This document shows, piece after piece, positions 42,978 to 51,223 of a stretch of 64,000 nt of DNA. This DNA is from Novosphingobium sp. JCM 18896 (GTDB lineage Bacteria; Pseudomonadota; Alphaproteobacteria; Sphingomonadales; Sphingomonadaceae): assembly GCF_025938095.1 (NCBI RefSeq), contig NZ_JAPCZF010000003.1:372001-436000 (forward strand). Reading direction: 5' to 3'. The stretch's first letter is position 1. The number at the start of each line of letters is the position of its first letter. A program made the position numbers and the translations under genes. The notes beneath the pieces are model-generated. The model was not told the DNA's origin, did not search any database, and worked only from the letters and a program-made list of their open reading frames with translations.

Positions 42978-43490
42978 TCAGCGGCGGACGGTCAGGCTGA
43001 CGGCGCCCAGTTCGGCCGAACCGGCGGCGCGGCCCGAAGCCTGCGAGCCCGACCAGTTGAACGGCACGCGCACGACCTCGCGGCCGCCGTTTTCGCGCGC
43101 GGCCTCGATCACCAAGGTATAGGCGCCGTTGGCCAGGGTGCCGACGGGCAGGTTGACGCGCTGCGGCCCGGGGGCCTTGGTGGCGCCCGAGACGCCGTCG
43201 GCGGGCAGGGTCATCGAGCGGCCGGCGACGCGCCACCAGGCGCGCAGGTCGTTGACCCACTTGAGCCCGCCATTGTTGCGCTTGCCCTGATCGTACCAGA
43301 CCGAGAGCGTGCGCGCGGGGGCGCCGGTCTTCTCGAGCCAGATCGCGACATAGGGCTTGTGATATTCGGCCACCGACAGCCGCGGCAGCGCGACCGAGAG
43401 GTCGATCGTGTCCGCCATGGCGGGCGTGGCGAGTGCGCTGGCGGCGCCCAGCGAGACGCCGGTCAGAACGATGCGATGGGTCAGCTGCAT
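42978..43490 (-). CDS. DUF2271 periplasmic flavoprotein candidate
   Basis: A 170-residue exported DUF2271 protein. Signal peptide ends near PAMA. It has VAIWLEKTGAPARTLSVWYD and LKWVNDLRAWWRVAG, typical of the family. Residues 98-104 read DGVSGAT, matching the ApbE recognition pattern Dxx(S/T)GA(T/S); FMN would be attached to T104. The apbE gene is two genes downstream and a PepSY membrane protein is upstream, so this is likely the periplasmic electron acceptor of the system. Confidence 0.85.
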   Translation of the reverse strand: MQLTHRIVLTGVSLGAASALATPAMADTIDLSVALPRLSVAEYHKPYVAIWLEKTGAPARTLSVWYDQGKRNNGGLKWVNDLRAWWRVAGRSMTLPADGVSGATKAPGPQRVNLPVGTLANGAYTLVIEAARENGGREVVRVPFNWSGSQASGRAAGSAELGAVSLTVRR

Positions 43491-43512
43491 GAATTGGCTC
43501 CCTGTGAGAAGA

Positions 43513-44157
43513 TCAGTGAATGAAAACGAGGGCGATGGCCGCGGGAATGACGAAGCCGCCCGCGACCAGTGGCCAGGTGCTCTTGCGGTTGTGCGCGTGG
43601 AGCCAGAGCAGGACGAGGCCGGTCAGCGCGAAGACCAGGCAGGCGAAGGCGAAGACGTCGATGAACCACGACCATTCGCCGCCCGAGTTGCGGCCCTTGT
43701 GGAGGTCGTTGAGGTAGGCGATCACGCCGCGGTCGCTGTCCTCGCTGGTCGCCTCGCCGGTCTCGCGGTCGAGCGAGACCCAGGCGTCGCCGCCGGGGCG
43801 TGCCAGCGGCAGATAGACCGTGTCGAACGACCATTCGGCCTCGCCGCTGGTGTCGACCTTGAACTCCTTCGCCACCCAGGCGGCGAGCTGCGGCGGCAGC
43901 ACCTTCTTGCTGTCGGGCTTGTCGTCTGGTGCGATCAGTGGTTGCAGCGATGCCGGGACCTGCGCGGCGTGTTCGGTGACCGCCGCCTTGCCCTCGATGT
44001 CGGCGGCATGGTTCAGCGTGAAGCCGGTGACTGCGAACAGCACCAGGCCGATCAGGCTGAGCGCCGAGCTCATCCAGTGCCACATGATGATCTGCTTGAG
44101 CCAGAACGACTTGCGGCTCTTGGCGCGCGGTTTGGGGCTCGGCGTCGGGTTTGGCAT
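43513..44157 (-). CDS. PepSY-associated transmembrane protein
   Basis: A 214-residue membrane protein with the PepSY_TM pattern: basic N-terminus, WLKQIIMWHWMSSALSLIGL with the conserved HW pair, TM1 ending in GFTLNHA, a periplasmic PepSY-like domain (VAKEFKVDTSGEAEWSFDTV to DLHKGRNSGGEWSWFIDVFA), and two more helices. Histidines (HW, NHA, LHKGR) could bind haem, allowing electron passage across the inner membrane. It is first in a four-gene operon with DUF2271, DUF4198 and ApbE. Probable role: reduce periplasmic flavin for ferric-siderophore reduction. Confidence 0.88.
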   Translation of the reverse strand: MPNPTPSPKPRAKSRKSFWLKQIIMWHWMSSALSLIGLVLFAVTGFTLNHAADIEGKAAVTEHAAQVPASLQPLIAPDDKPDSKKVLPPQLAAWVAKEFKVDTSGEAEWSFDTVYLPLARPGGDAWVSLDRETGEATSEDSDRGVIAYLNDLHKGRNSGGEWSWFIDVFAFACLVFALTGLVLLWLHAHNRKSTWPLVAGGFVIPAAIALVFIH

Positions 44158-44209
44158 CGGCGCCGTGAAATCCTGTAAAATGTGGGCTGAAGACGGCGAA
44201 TCGCATATC

Positions 44210-44225
44210 GCGAACGATTCTCATT
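44210..44225 (-). promoter_or_regulatory. Fur-like box before the PepSY operon
   Basis: GCGAACGATTCTCATT shares 15 of 16 bases with the box at 13595-13610 and matches the iron-receptor box. It lies 53 bp upstream of the PepSY start, in the gap between the PepSY operon and the divergent UrcA gene. Confidence 0.62.
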
Positions 44226-44349
44226 TACAATACATCACCGTGTATCAACGCTGATACAGCTCGCCTCGTCGCAAGCGCGAAACCGGCCCTGCGGGGCGAC
44301 GTTTCCTGCCCGGGAGTGGGGACAGAAGAACCGACGAAAGGACGCTCTT

Positions 44350-44760
44350 ATGTCTCGCTTGTTGATCGCCAGCGCCGTGGCCCTGGCCGCCGTCCTGCCC
44401 CTGGCTCCGGCCTCTGCGCAGTCCGGCTATTCCGACCCTTCGATCACCGTCACCGCGCCGCGGATGCGCACCGAGGGACGCAGCGCCAGCGGCGCGCCGA
44501 TCCGCACGATCGAAACCGATTCCGTGGTCTATCATGGCGACCTCGACCTGCGCACGCGCGCGGGCCGTCGCGAGTTGAATCTGCGTGTCGAGGCTGCGGC
44601 CGACGAAGCCTGCGGTTTCCTCGAGCAGCACTACCCGATGAGTGACCCGCTCAACACGCCGCGCCAATGCCGCAACAGCGCGGTGAACATGGCCCAGGCG
44701 CAGGTCCGCGACAGCGTCGAACGCGCAGCGCTCTACGATGGCGTCTACGACGGCGAGTAA
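44350..44760 (+). CDS. UrcA-family protein
   Basis: A 136-residue exported protein with signal peptide ending at ASAQ. The UrcA region is DSVVYHGDLDLRTRAGRREL followed by RVEAAADEACG; a second Cys in RQCRNSAVNM may form a disulfide. UrcA proteins are common in sphingomonads, usually in several copies, with no established function. It is divergent from the PepSY operon and ends at a strong terminator, so it is a single-gene unit. Confidence 0.85.
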   Translation: MSRLLIASAVALAAVLPLAPASAQSGYSDPSITVTAPRMRTEGRSASGAPIRTIETDSVVYHGDLDLRTRAGRRELNLRVEAAADEACGFLEQHYPMSDPLNTPRQCRNSAVNMAQAQVRDSVERAALYDGVYDGE

Positions 44761-44784
44761 TCTCGATCTTTCCCGAACCGATTG

Positions 44785-44822
44785 AAAAAAAGGGGAGGCT
44801 CCCTCGGGCCTCTCCCTTTTTT
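44785..44822 (+). terminator. Rho-independent terminator after the UrcA gene
   Basis: GGGGAGGC pairs with GCCTCTCCC around a short loop, flanked by seven A on the left and TTTTTT on the right. The A/T-flanked stem can terminate in both directions; it follows the UrcA stop by about 25 bases. Confidence 0.85.
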
Positions 44823-44894
44823 CTTGAAGCGATGTCACGAAAGCGGCTGGCTGATCGTCTGGTCCTGACAGACGATCGATCCGGGAGCCAGACC

Positions 44895-45671
44895 ATGACG
44901 AAAATCGACAAGCCATCGCGCGATCTCGCCGCCGACGCCGAGCGGCTGCGCGCGCTGCACGTTCCGGGTACGCCCTTGCTTCTGGCCAATGCCTGGGATC
45001 CGACCGTGGCGCAGGCGGTTGAGGCGGCGGGCATGCCGGCCGTGGCGACAGCCAGCGCGGTGGTGGCGCCGGTCGCCGGCTACGAGGATCACGGCCACAT
45101 GCCGCCTGACGTCGCCTTCGCCGCGATCGCCCGGATCGCCGCCGCCGTGTCCTGCCCGGTGACCGCCGATCTCGAAGACGGTTATGGCCTGCCTGCGCGC
45201 GAATTGGTCGAACGCCTGCTCGCGGCGGGCGCATGCGGGCTGAACCTCGAGGACAGCGACCATCGCGGCGGCGGTCTTGTCGATGCTGCTGTGCAGGCCG
45301 ATCGCATCGCGGCGATCCGTCAGGCCGGCGAGGACCTCGGTGTACGCGTGGTGATCAACGCACGCGTCGACGTGCACATGCAGCAGGGCGAGGCGGCCGA
45401 AGGGCTCGAACGTGCGCGGCTCTATCGTGCGGCCGGCGCCGACTGCATCTATCCGATCTTCCTCGCCGATCCCGCGCTCGTGCGCGAGCATGTCGCGCTC
45501 GGTCCCGTGAACTTGCTGGCCCATCCGGGCGGCATGGCACTGGCCGAGATCGCCGAACTCGGCGTGGCACGGATCAGTGTGGGGCCGCTGCTCCACCGGG
45601 CGATGATCGCGCGCGTGCGGCAGGCGGCCGAGGCCATGGCGAACATGAACGACACAGGTCTCTGGCAATGA
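44895..45671 (+). CDS. isocitrate lyase/PEP mutase-family enzyme
   Basis: A 258-residue alpha/beta-barrel. Family marks: LLLANAWDPTVAQAVEAAGM, TASAVVAPVAGYED, VTADLEDGYG with the Mg-binding Asp/Glu residues, LNLEDSD and VVINARVDV. The KKCGH-type loop of true isocitrate lyase is absent, and so is the extra length, so this is the short oxaloacetate-decarboxylase/carboxyvinyl-carboxyphosphonate-mutase type. The start at 44895 follows GGGAG. It cleaves or forms C-C or C-P bonds next to a carboxylate, but the substrate is not evident from the neighbours. Confidence 0.85.
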   Translation: MTKIDKPSRDLAADAERLRALHVPGTPLLLANAWDPTVAQAVEAAGMPAVATASAVVAPVAGYEDHGHMPPDVAFAAIARIAAAVSCPVTADLEDGYGLPARELVERLLAAGACGLNLEDSDHRGGGLVDAAVQADRIAAIRQAGEDLGVRVVINARVDVHMQQGEAAEGLERARLYRAAGADCIYPIFLADPALVREHVALGPVNLLAHPGGMALAEIAELGVARISVGPLLHRAMIARVRQAAEAMANMNDTGLWQ

Positions 45672-46029
45672 TCGCGCGGTCTGCAAATCTCGATTGACGC
45701 AACGAAATGCCCCGCCAACATTGCGCGTGCAGGTCGCGCGATTCTTCGGCGCGGTATCGCCGGGCATAATAAGACCATGGGAGAAGATGCCGACAAAACG
45801 GCAACGTCATCCCGGTTGATCCCCGATCTAATCGTGCGGCCTGCTTCCCATCCCGCGATAGCCATATTCTGTCGGATATAGCGCCCTTTCGCGCACTGGC
45901 AGTTGCGAGACACTATAGCTCTTATCCCTTTGACAGCGTCGCTGCAGCCAGCCATCTAGGCCCCAATAAATGTTGTCGGTTCCCGCCTGCGGGAGGGGCC
46001 GACGGCGGACGGTGGAGGCAGACTATCTC
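45672..46029. other. intergenic, nothing identified
   Basis: The 358-bp gap before the CoxG gene holds no convincing gene, repeat or operator. It probably carries the promoter of the coxG-M-S-L type operon. The segment TTGACG near 45695 is a weak -35 candidate. Confidence 0.5.
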
Positions 46030-46761
46030 ATGGAAATGAAGGGCGAGCAGAGGATCGCGGCACCGCGCACCAAGGTGTGGGAAGCGCTCAACGATCCCAA
46101 TGTCCTGCGGCAGTGCATCCCCGGCTGCCAGACGCTCGACAAGGTCGGTGACGATCGGCTCGAGGCCGTCGTCGAGATCAAGATCGGCCCGATCGGCGCG
46201 CGCTTCAAAGGCGCGGTGACCATCTCCGACGCCAAGCCGCCGGAGAGCTACAAGATCAGCGGCGAGGGCCAGGGCGGCACCGTCGGCAATGCCAAGGGCG
46301 GCGCCAAGGTCCACCTGACCGAGGTCGATGGCGGCACCCTGCTGGCCTATGAGGTCGAGGCGCAGGTCGGCGGCCGTCTGGCGCAGCTCGGCGGGCCGAT
46401 CATCGACGCCACGGCCAAGCAGCTCGCAGGCAAGTTCTTCACCAAGTTCGGCGAAGTCGTCGAGGGGCCTGCCGCGGCTCCCGCTGCGACCGCGCCTGTG
46501 GCTTCCGCCGCTCCGGCCGCACCCGGTGCTGCGCCTGCTGCTGCACCGATCGCAGCGCCGCAGTACGTCGCCGTTCCGGCGCCGCTCCAGCCCGTCGGCA
46601 CGCCGTGGATCTGGATCGTGGCGACCGCGCTGGCGCTGATCTCTGGCTTCCTGATCGGCCGCAGCGACGCGGGCGAGGTCTGGATGATCGTCGGCCTGCT
46701 CGCGCTGCTGGTCACCGGCGTCGCGGGCTTCCAGGCCGGCAAGCGCAGCGGAGGCCGCTGA
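46030..46761 (+). CDS. coxG: CoxG-type SRPBCC protein with membrane tail
   Basis: A 243-residue CoxG homologue. The N-terminal SRPBCC domain (1-145) has GEQRIAAPRTKVWEALNDPN, CIPGCQTLDKVGDDRLEAVV and GRLAQLGGPIIDATAKQLAG. A Pro/Ala linker leads to two C-terminal membrane helices (TPWIWIVATALALISGFLIG and VWMIVGLLALLVTGVAGF). In carbon monoxide dehydrogenase systems CoxG recruits the enzyme to the membrane. The distance to the ribosome site is long. Its stop shares a base with the FAD-subunit start, so it heads a four-gene operon. Confidence 0.88.
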   Translation: MEMKGEQRIAAPRTKVWEALNDPNVLRQCIPGCQTLDKVGDDRLEAVVEIKIGPIGARFKGAVTISDAKPPESYKISGEGQGGTVGNAKGGAKVHLTEVDGGTLLAYEVEAQVGGRLAQLGGPIIDATAKQLAGKFFTKFGEVVEGPAAAPAATAPVASAAPAAPGAAPAAAPIAAPQYVAVPAPLQPVGTPWIWIVATALALISGFLIGRSDAGEVWMIVGLLALLVTGVAGFQAGKRSGGR

Positions 46762-47636
46762 TGAAACCCGCACCCTTCGACTATGTCGCGCCCGGCACCG
46801 TGGCCGAGGCGCTCGACGTGCTGGCCGAGGCCGGCGGCGGTGCTACCCTGCTCGCCGGCGGGCAGACCTTGATGCCGCTTCTGGCGCTGCGCATGAGCCA
46901 GCCTTTCATCCTCGTCGACGTCAACCGGATCGAGGGGTTCCGCGGGATCAGCCATACGGCCGAGTCCACGCGCGTCGCCGCCGGCACGCGTCAGGCCGTG
47001 GCCCTGGCCGATGCCGAGATGAAGGGCGCGCAGCCGGTGTTCAACCTGGCGCTCAGCCATGTCGGTCACTACCAGACGCGCAATCGCGGCACGATCGGCG
47101 GTTCGGTCTCGCTGGGCGAGCCCGCGGCCGAAATGCCCGCGACCGCCGTGGCGCTGGGCGCCGAGATCGAGATCCATTCGCGCGATCGCGGCACGCGCCG
47201 GGTCAAGGCCGACGAGTTCTACCTCGGCCCCTACATGACCGTGCTCGAGCCCGACGAACTCGTCACCGCGATCCACTATCCGCGCTGGGGTGCCGACGCG
47301 GTCACCGTGTTCCGCGAAGTGGCGCAGCGACCGGGCGATTTCGCGCTGGTCGGGCTCGTCGGTCGGGTCGCGATCGAAGGTGGCAAGATCGCCCGCGCCG
47401 GGCTCGCCTGGTTCGGCATGGGGCCGACCCCGATCAAGGCCCGCCAGGCCGAGCAGGCGCTGATCGGTACGGCGCTGTCCGACATCGATCCGCGCGGCAT
47501 CGCCGAACTGGCGATCGCCGATACCGATCCCTTCACCGATCACCACGCGACGGCGCATTATCGCCGCACGGTCGGCCGCCGCATCTTTGCGCGCACCTTG
47601 GGCGAAGCCCTCAATATCCAGCAGGCAGCAGCATGA
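46761..47636 (+). CDS. molybdenum hydroxylase FAD subunit (CoxM type)
   Basis: A 291-residue FAD-binding medium subunit of xanthine-oxidase-family enzymes. FAD motifs ATLLAGGQTLMPLLALR (28-44) and RNRGTIGGSVSLGEPAAEMP are present, with the CO-deh FAD C-terminal domain after residue 180 (FREVAQRPGDFALVGL). It passes electrons from the iron-sulfur subunit to quinone or another acceptor. It overlaps CoxG by one base and the iron-sulfur subunit by ATGA, so the four genes are one translationally coupled unit. Confidence 0.92.
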   Translation: MKPAPFDYVAPGTVAEALDVLAEAGGGATLLAGGQTLMPLLALRMSQPFILVDVNRIEGFRGISHTAESTRVAAGTRQAVALADAEMKGAQPVFNLALSHVGHYQTRNRGTIGGSVSLGEPAAEMPATAVALGAEIEIHSRDRGTRRVKADEFYLGPYMTVLEPDELVTAIHYPRWGADAVTVFREVAQRPGDFALVGLVGRVAIEGGKIARAGLAWFGMGPTPIKARQAEQALIGTALSDIDPRGIAELAIADTDPFTDHHATAHYRRTVGRRIFARTLGEALNIQQAAA

Positions 47637-48136
47637 GCGAGCACGCGATCGAGGTTACCATCAACGGCCGGCCGGTTTCGGGCCGTGTCGAGGCGCGCAA
47701 GACGCTCGGCGATTTCCTGCGCGTCGATGCGGGCTTTACCGGTACGCATCTCGGCTGTGAGCACGGCGTCTGCGGTGCCTGCACGGTGATCGTGGATGGC
47801 CTCGCCGTGCGTTCGTGCCTGATGCTCGCGGTCCAGGCCGACGGCGCCGAAGTCACGACGATCGAGGGGCTGGCCGCCGAGGACGGCACGTTCCACCCCG
47901 TTCAGCAGGCTATGCGCGACAACCACGCGCTCCAGTGCGGCTTCTGCACCCCGGGCGTGGTCTGCACGATGGCGGCGCTGACCGCCGACGACGCCAAGCC
48001 TAGCGAGGACCAACTGATCGCCGCGATGTCGGGCCACCTGTGCCGCTGCACTGGCTACCAGGGCATCCGCCGCGCGATCCGCCAGCTCACCGGCCAGCCG
48101 ACCGGCGTCGCTGCCGATCATGGAGAGCACGCATGA
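47633..48136 (+). CDS. molybdenum hydroxylase [2Fe-2S] subunit (CoxS type)
   Basis: A 167-residue small subunit with two iron-sulfur centres. The plant-type [2Fe-2S] ligands are C42, C47, C50 and C62 (GCEHGVCGAC, SCL); the second centre is C102, C105, C137 and C139 (QCGFCTP, HLCRCTG). Length and spacing fit the family. It links the Mo centre to the FAD subunit. It overlaps its neighbours on both sides (ATGA each). Confidence 0.95.
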   Translation: MSEHAIEVTINGRPVSGRVEARKTLGDFLRVDAGFTGTHLGCEHGVCGACTVIVDGLAVRSCLMLAVQADGAEVTTIEGLAAEDGTFHPVQQAMRDNHALQCGFCTPGVVCTMAALTADDAKPSEDQLIAAMSGHLCRCTGYQGIRRAIRQLTGQPTGVAADHGEHA

Positions 48137-51100
48137 ACGCGCCGACCGGCCTTGGTACCGGTGCGCAACGCCTGATCGGCAAGCGCGTCACGCGTAAGGA
48201 AGACGGCCGCCTGCTGACCGGCAAGGGCACCTTCGTCGACGACGTAGCGGTGCCCGGCATGCTCCACACCGCGTTCTATCGCAGCCCGATCGCGCGCGGC
48301 AAGATCCTGTCGATCGACGTCGAGGAAGCGCGGAGCCTGCCCGGCGTGGTCGCGGTCTATACGGCCGAGGACCTGAAGAAGCGCCCGGTCGTGTTCCACA
48401 CCTTCTACATGACGCCCGGCGAAGTGCCGATGGGGCCGCTCGCCGAAGGCGACGTGCGCTATGTCGGCGATCCGGTCGTCATGATCGTGGCCAAGGACCG
48501 CTACGTTGCCGAGGACGCGGCCGGTCTGGTCGTGGTCGAATACGACGAGGAAGATCCCGTTGTCACGATCGCCGACGCGCGCAAGGGCGCGGTTGTCCAC
48601 CCGACCACCGAATCCAACGTCGCCCAGGTCATGGGCATCGAGGACGACGAGGATATCGAGGAGGAGCTCGCCAAGGGCGCGCACCTCGTCACCAGCACGG
48701 TGATCCACCAGCGCATCGCGCAGTCGCCGATGGAAACGCGGGGCGTCGTTTCCGATCCGCGCGGCGAGGAAGAGCTGGTCGTCCACATCACCTGCCAGAG
48801 CCCGCAGCTCGTGGCGCGGTGGCTGTCGCTGGCGCTCGGCCTGCCCGACATGTCGATCCGCGTGCTCGCCAAGGACGTCGGCGGCTCGTTCGGGCTCAAG
48901 AACCATCCCTGGCGCGAGGAAGTGGCGGCGATCGTCGCTTCTCTGCTGCTGTCGCGGCCGGTCAAGTGGACCGAGGATCGGCTCGAGGCGCTGACCGCCT
49001 GCAACCAGGCGCGCGAGCAGGAAATGACCACGCGCGTCGCCTTCGACAAGGACGGCAAGATCCTCGCCGCCCATGCCGACTATTCGAGCAACAACGGCTG
49101 CTACCCGCAGGGTGCCGACGCCAATGTCGCCGTGCACATGTTCATGTGGGTCGCCTATCGCGTGCCCGTGCCGGGCTTCATCACCCGCGCCTGGTACTCG
49201 AACACGCCGGGCCTCGCCGCCTATCGCGGGCCCTGGGCGATGGAATCGCTGGCGCGCGAGGCGCTGTTCGACAAGGCCGCGCGGCAGATGAAGATCGACC
49301 CGGTCGATCTGCGCCGCAAGAACCTGATCCGGCGCAGCGAACTGCCCTATTCGACGGCCGCGGGCATCCCGGTCGACGACATGAGCCCGGCCGAGTGCTT
49401 CGACAAGCTGCTCGAGACCTTCGACGTCGCCAAGTTCCGCCGCGAGCAAGCCGAAGCGCGCAAGCAGGGGCGCTATCTCGGCCTCGGCCTCTCGGCCTAT
49501 GTCGAGCCGACCGGCTCGGCTGGCTCGATGGCGCCGATGACCGGCGAGCTCGCGCAGCTGCGCGTCGAGCCGACCGGCAAGGTCACGGCGATGATGTCGA
49601 CCCACAGCCAGGGCCACGGCACCCAGACGACGATGGCCCAGGTCATCGCCGACCAGCTCGGCGTGCCTTACGAGGACGTCACCGTGTTCGAGGGCGACAG
49701 CTCGCGCGGCGGCTTCGCGCCGGGCGCGGCGGGCAGCCGCCAGGCGGTGCTCGGCGGCGGCGCCTCGATCAAGGCGTCGAAGCTGCTCAAGGAAAAGATC
49801 CAGGCGGTCGCCGCGCATCTCTACAACGCCAATCCCGAGAGCGTCTCGATCGAGAACGGCATGGTCAAGATCGCCGGCGCCGAGGAGATGACGCGCAGCC
49901 TCAAGGAGGTTGCCGAGATCGCCTATGGCGAGCCTATGCGCCTGCCGCAGGGCATGGAATCGGGGCTTGAGGCGCAGTACCGCTATCTGCCGCCGCCGAT
50001 GACCCTGACCAGCGCCGCGCATGCCTGCGTGGTCGAGGTCGACGTCGACACGGGCTTCGTCAAGATCCTGCGCTGGCTGTGCAGCGAGGACTGCGGCATG
50101 GTGATCAACCCGGCGGTGGTCGAGGGGCAGGTCGCCGGCGGGCTTGCCCAGGCGATCGGCCAGGTCCTGCTCGAGGAAGTCCACTACGACGAGCGCGGCA
50201 ATCCTACGGCGGCGACCTTCAAGGACTACATGCTGCCGGCGATCACCGACGTTCCGGACTTCGAGTACATCCATTCGAACATCCCGGCGAACAACGAAGG
50301 CGGCTTCCGCGGCGTGGGCGAGGGCGGCGCGATCGTCGGTCCGCCGACCTTGTTCAACGCCATTGCCGATGCACTCTCGCCCTTCGGTGAACTGCCCGTC
50401 TCGCTGCCGGTGACGCCGTCGAAGATCCTCGATTTCGTCGAGGGCCGCAGCGACGAGGCCGAGGCGACGCCGCCGCCCGTCGCCGGCACACCCGAGCCCG
50501 CGTTTGACGCCGAGGCGCCCGGTGCTTCCGCCGTGCTGTCCGGGGCGCTGCCTCTGAGCGTCGATGGCGAATGGCAGGTGACCATGCAGCCGCCGGTCGG
50601 GCCAAAGCAGGAAATGGTCGCGACCTTCCGCACCGAGGGCGGGGTGCTGACCGGACAGCTCGCGGCGCCCGAGGGCACGCAGGAGTTTTCCGGCACGGTC
50701 GAAGGCAACCGGCTTAAGTGGGAGATGAAGGTCACCCAGCCGATGCCGATCACGCTCAAGTACGACCTGACGATCGAGGGCGACACGCTTGCGGGCACGG
50801 CCAAGCTGGGCATGTTCGGCAAGGCCAAGGTTTCGGGCGAGCGCATCGGCGGTGCGGCCGCAGCACCTACTCCCGCTCCCGCGGCGGCACCGGCTCCCGT
50901 GGCCGAAGCGGCGACCGGCCCGGCGGCGATCGACGGCAACTGGGACGTGGTGATGAAGCCCCCGGTCGGCCCCGAGCAGACGATGGTCGCCACCTTCCAC
51001 ACCGATGGCGGCACCTTGACCGGCAAGCTCGACGCGCCTGAGGGCGCTCAGGAGTTCTCGGGAACGGTCGAGGGCAACCGGCTCAAATGGGAGATGAAGG

Positions 51101-51222
51101 TCACCCAGCCGATGCCGATCACGCTTAAATACGACCTGACGATCGAGGGCGATACGCTCTCGGGCACGGCCAAGCTCGGCATGTTCGGCAAGGCCAAGGT
51201 CCAGGGGACCCGGGCGGGCTGA
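48133..51222 (+). CDS. molybdopterin large subunit with duplicated C-terminal domain
   Basis: A 1029-residue large subunit of xanthine-oxidase-type molybdenum hydroxylases. The catalytic part (about 1-790) has IGKRVTRKEDGRLLTGKGTF, KDVGGSFGLKNHPWREEVAA, TPGLAAYRGPWAMESLAREA and the active-site Glu E730 in RGVGEGGAIVGPP. The motif AYRGPW is neither form-I (AYxCSFR) nor form-II CO dehydrogenase, so the substrate is probably an aromatic or N-heterocycle. Unusually, after residue 800 there are two copies of a roughly 95-residue beta-rich domain (808-915 and 933-1029) joined by a Pro/Ala linker. The P450 gene converges two bases away. Confidence 0.92.
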   Translation: MNAPTGLGTGAQRLIGKRVTRKEDGRLLTGKGTFVDDVAVPGMLHTAFYRSPIARGKILSIDVEEARSLPGVVAVYTAEDLKKRPVVFHTFYMTPGEVPMGPLAEGDVRYVGDPVVMIVAKDRYVAEDAAGLVVVEYDEEDPVVTIADARKGAVVHPTTESNVAQVMGIEDDEDIEEELAKGAHLVTSTVIHQRIAQSPMETRGVVSDPRGEEELVVHITCQSPQLVARWLSLALGLPDMSIRVLAKDVGGSFGLKNHPWREEVAAIVASLLLSRPVKWTEDRLEALTACNQAREQEMTTRVAFDKDGKILAAHADYSSNNGCYPQGADANVAVHMFMWVAYRVPVPGFITRAWYSNTPGLAAYRGPWAMESLAREALFDKAARQMKIDPVDLRRKNLIRRSELPYSTAAGIPVDDMSPAECFDKLLETFDVAKFRREQAEARKQGRYLGLGLSAYVEPTGSAGSMAPMTGELAQLRVEPTGKVTAMMSTHSQGHGTQTTMAQVIADQLGVPYEDVTVFEGDSSRGGFAPGAAGSRQAVLGGGASIKASKLLKEKIQAVAAHLYNANPESVSIENGMVKIAGAEEMTRSLKEVAEIAYGEPMRLPQGMESGLEAQYRYLPPPMTLTSAAHACVVEVDVDTGFVKILRWLCSEDCGMVINPAVVEGQVAGGLAQAIGQVLLEEVHYDERGNPTAATFKDYMLPAITDVPDFEYIHSNIPANNEGGFRGVGEGGAIVGPPTLFNAIADALSPFGELPVSLPVTPSKILDFVEGRSDEAEATPPPVAGTPEPAFDAEAPGASAVLSGALPLSVDGEWQVTMQPPVGPKQEMVATFRTEGGVLTGQLAAPEGTQEFSGTVEGNRLKWEMKVTQPMPITLKYDLTIEGDTLAGTAKLGMFGKAKVSGERIGGAAAAPTPAPAAAPAPVAEAATGPAAIDGNWDVVMKPPVGPEQTMVATFHTDGGTLTGKLDAPEGAQEFSGTVEGNRLKWEMKVTQPMPITLKYDLTIEGDTLSGTAKLGMFGKAKVQGTRAG

Positions 51223-51223
51223 T

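Noticed and set aside
48118..51000. A 960-codon minus-strand open frame opposite the molybdenum hydroxylase large subunit.
   Set aside because: The plus strand has intact family motifs, coupled starts and correct order. The antisense product has no recognisable motif.
46030..51222. Calling the operon carbon monoxide dehydrogenase.
   Set aside because: The active-site motif does not match form I or II CoxL and maturation genes are missing.
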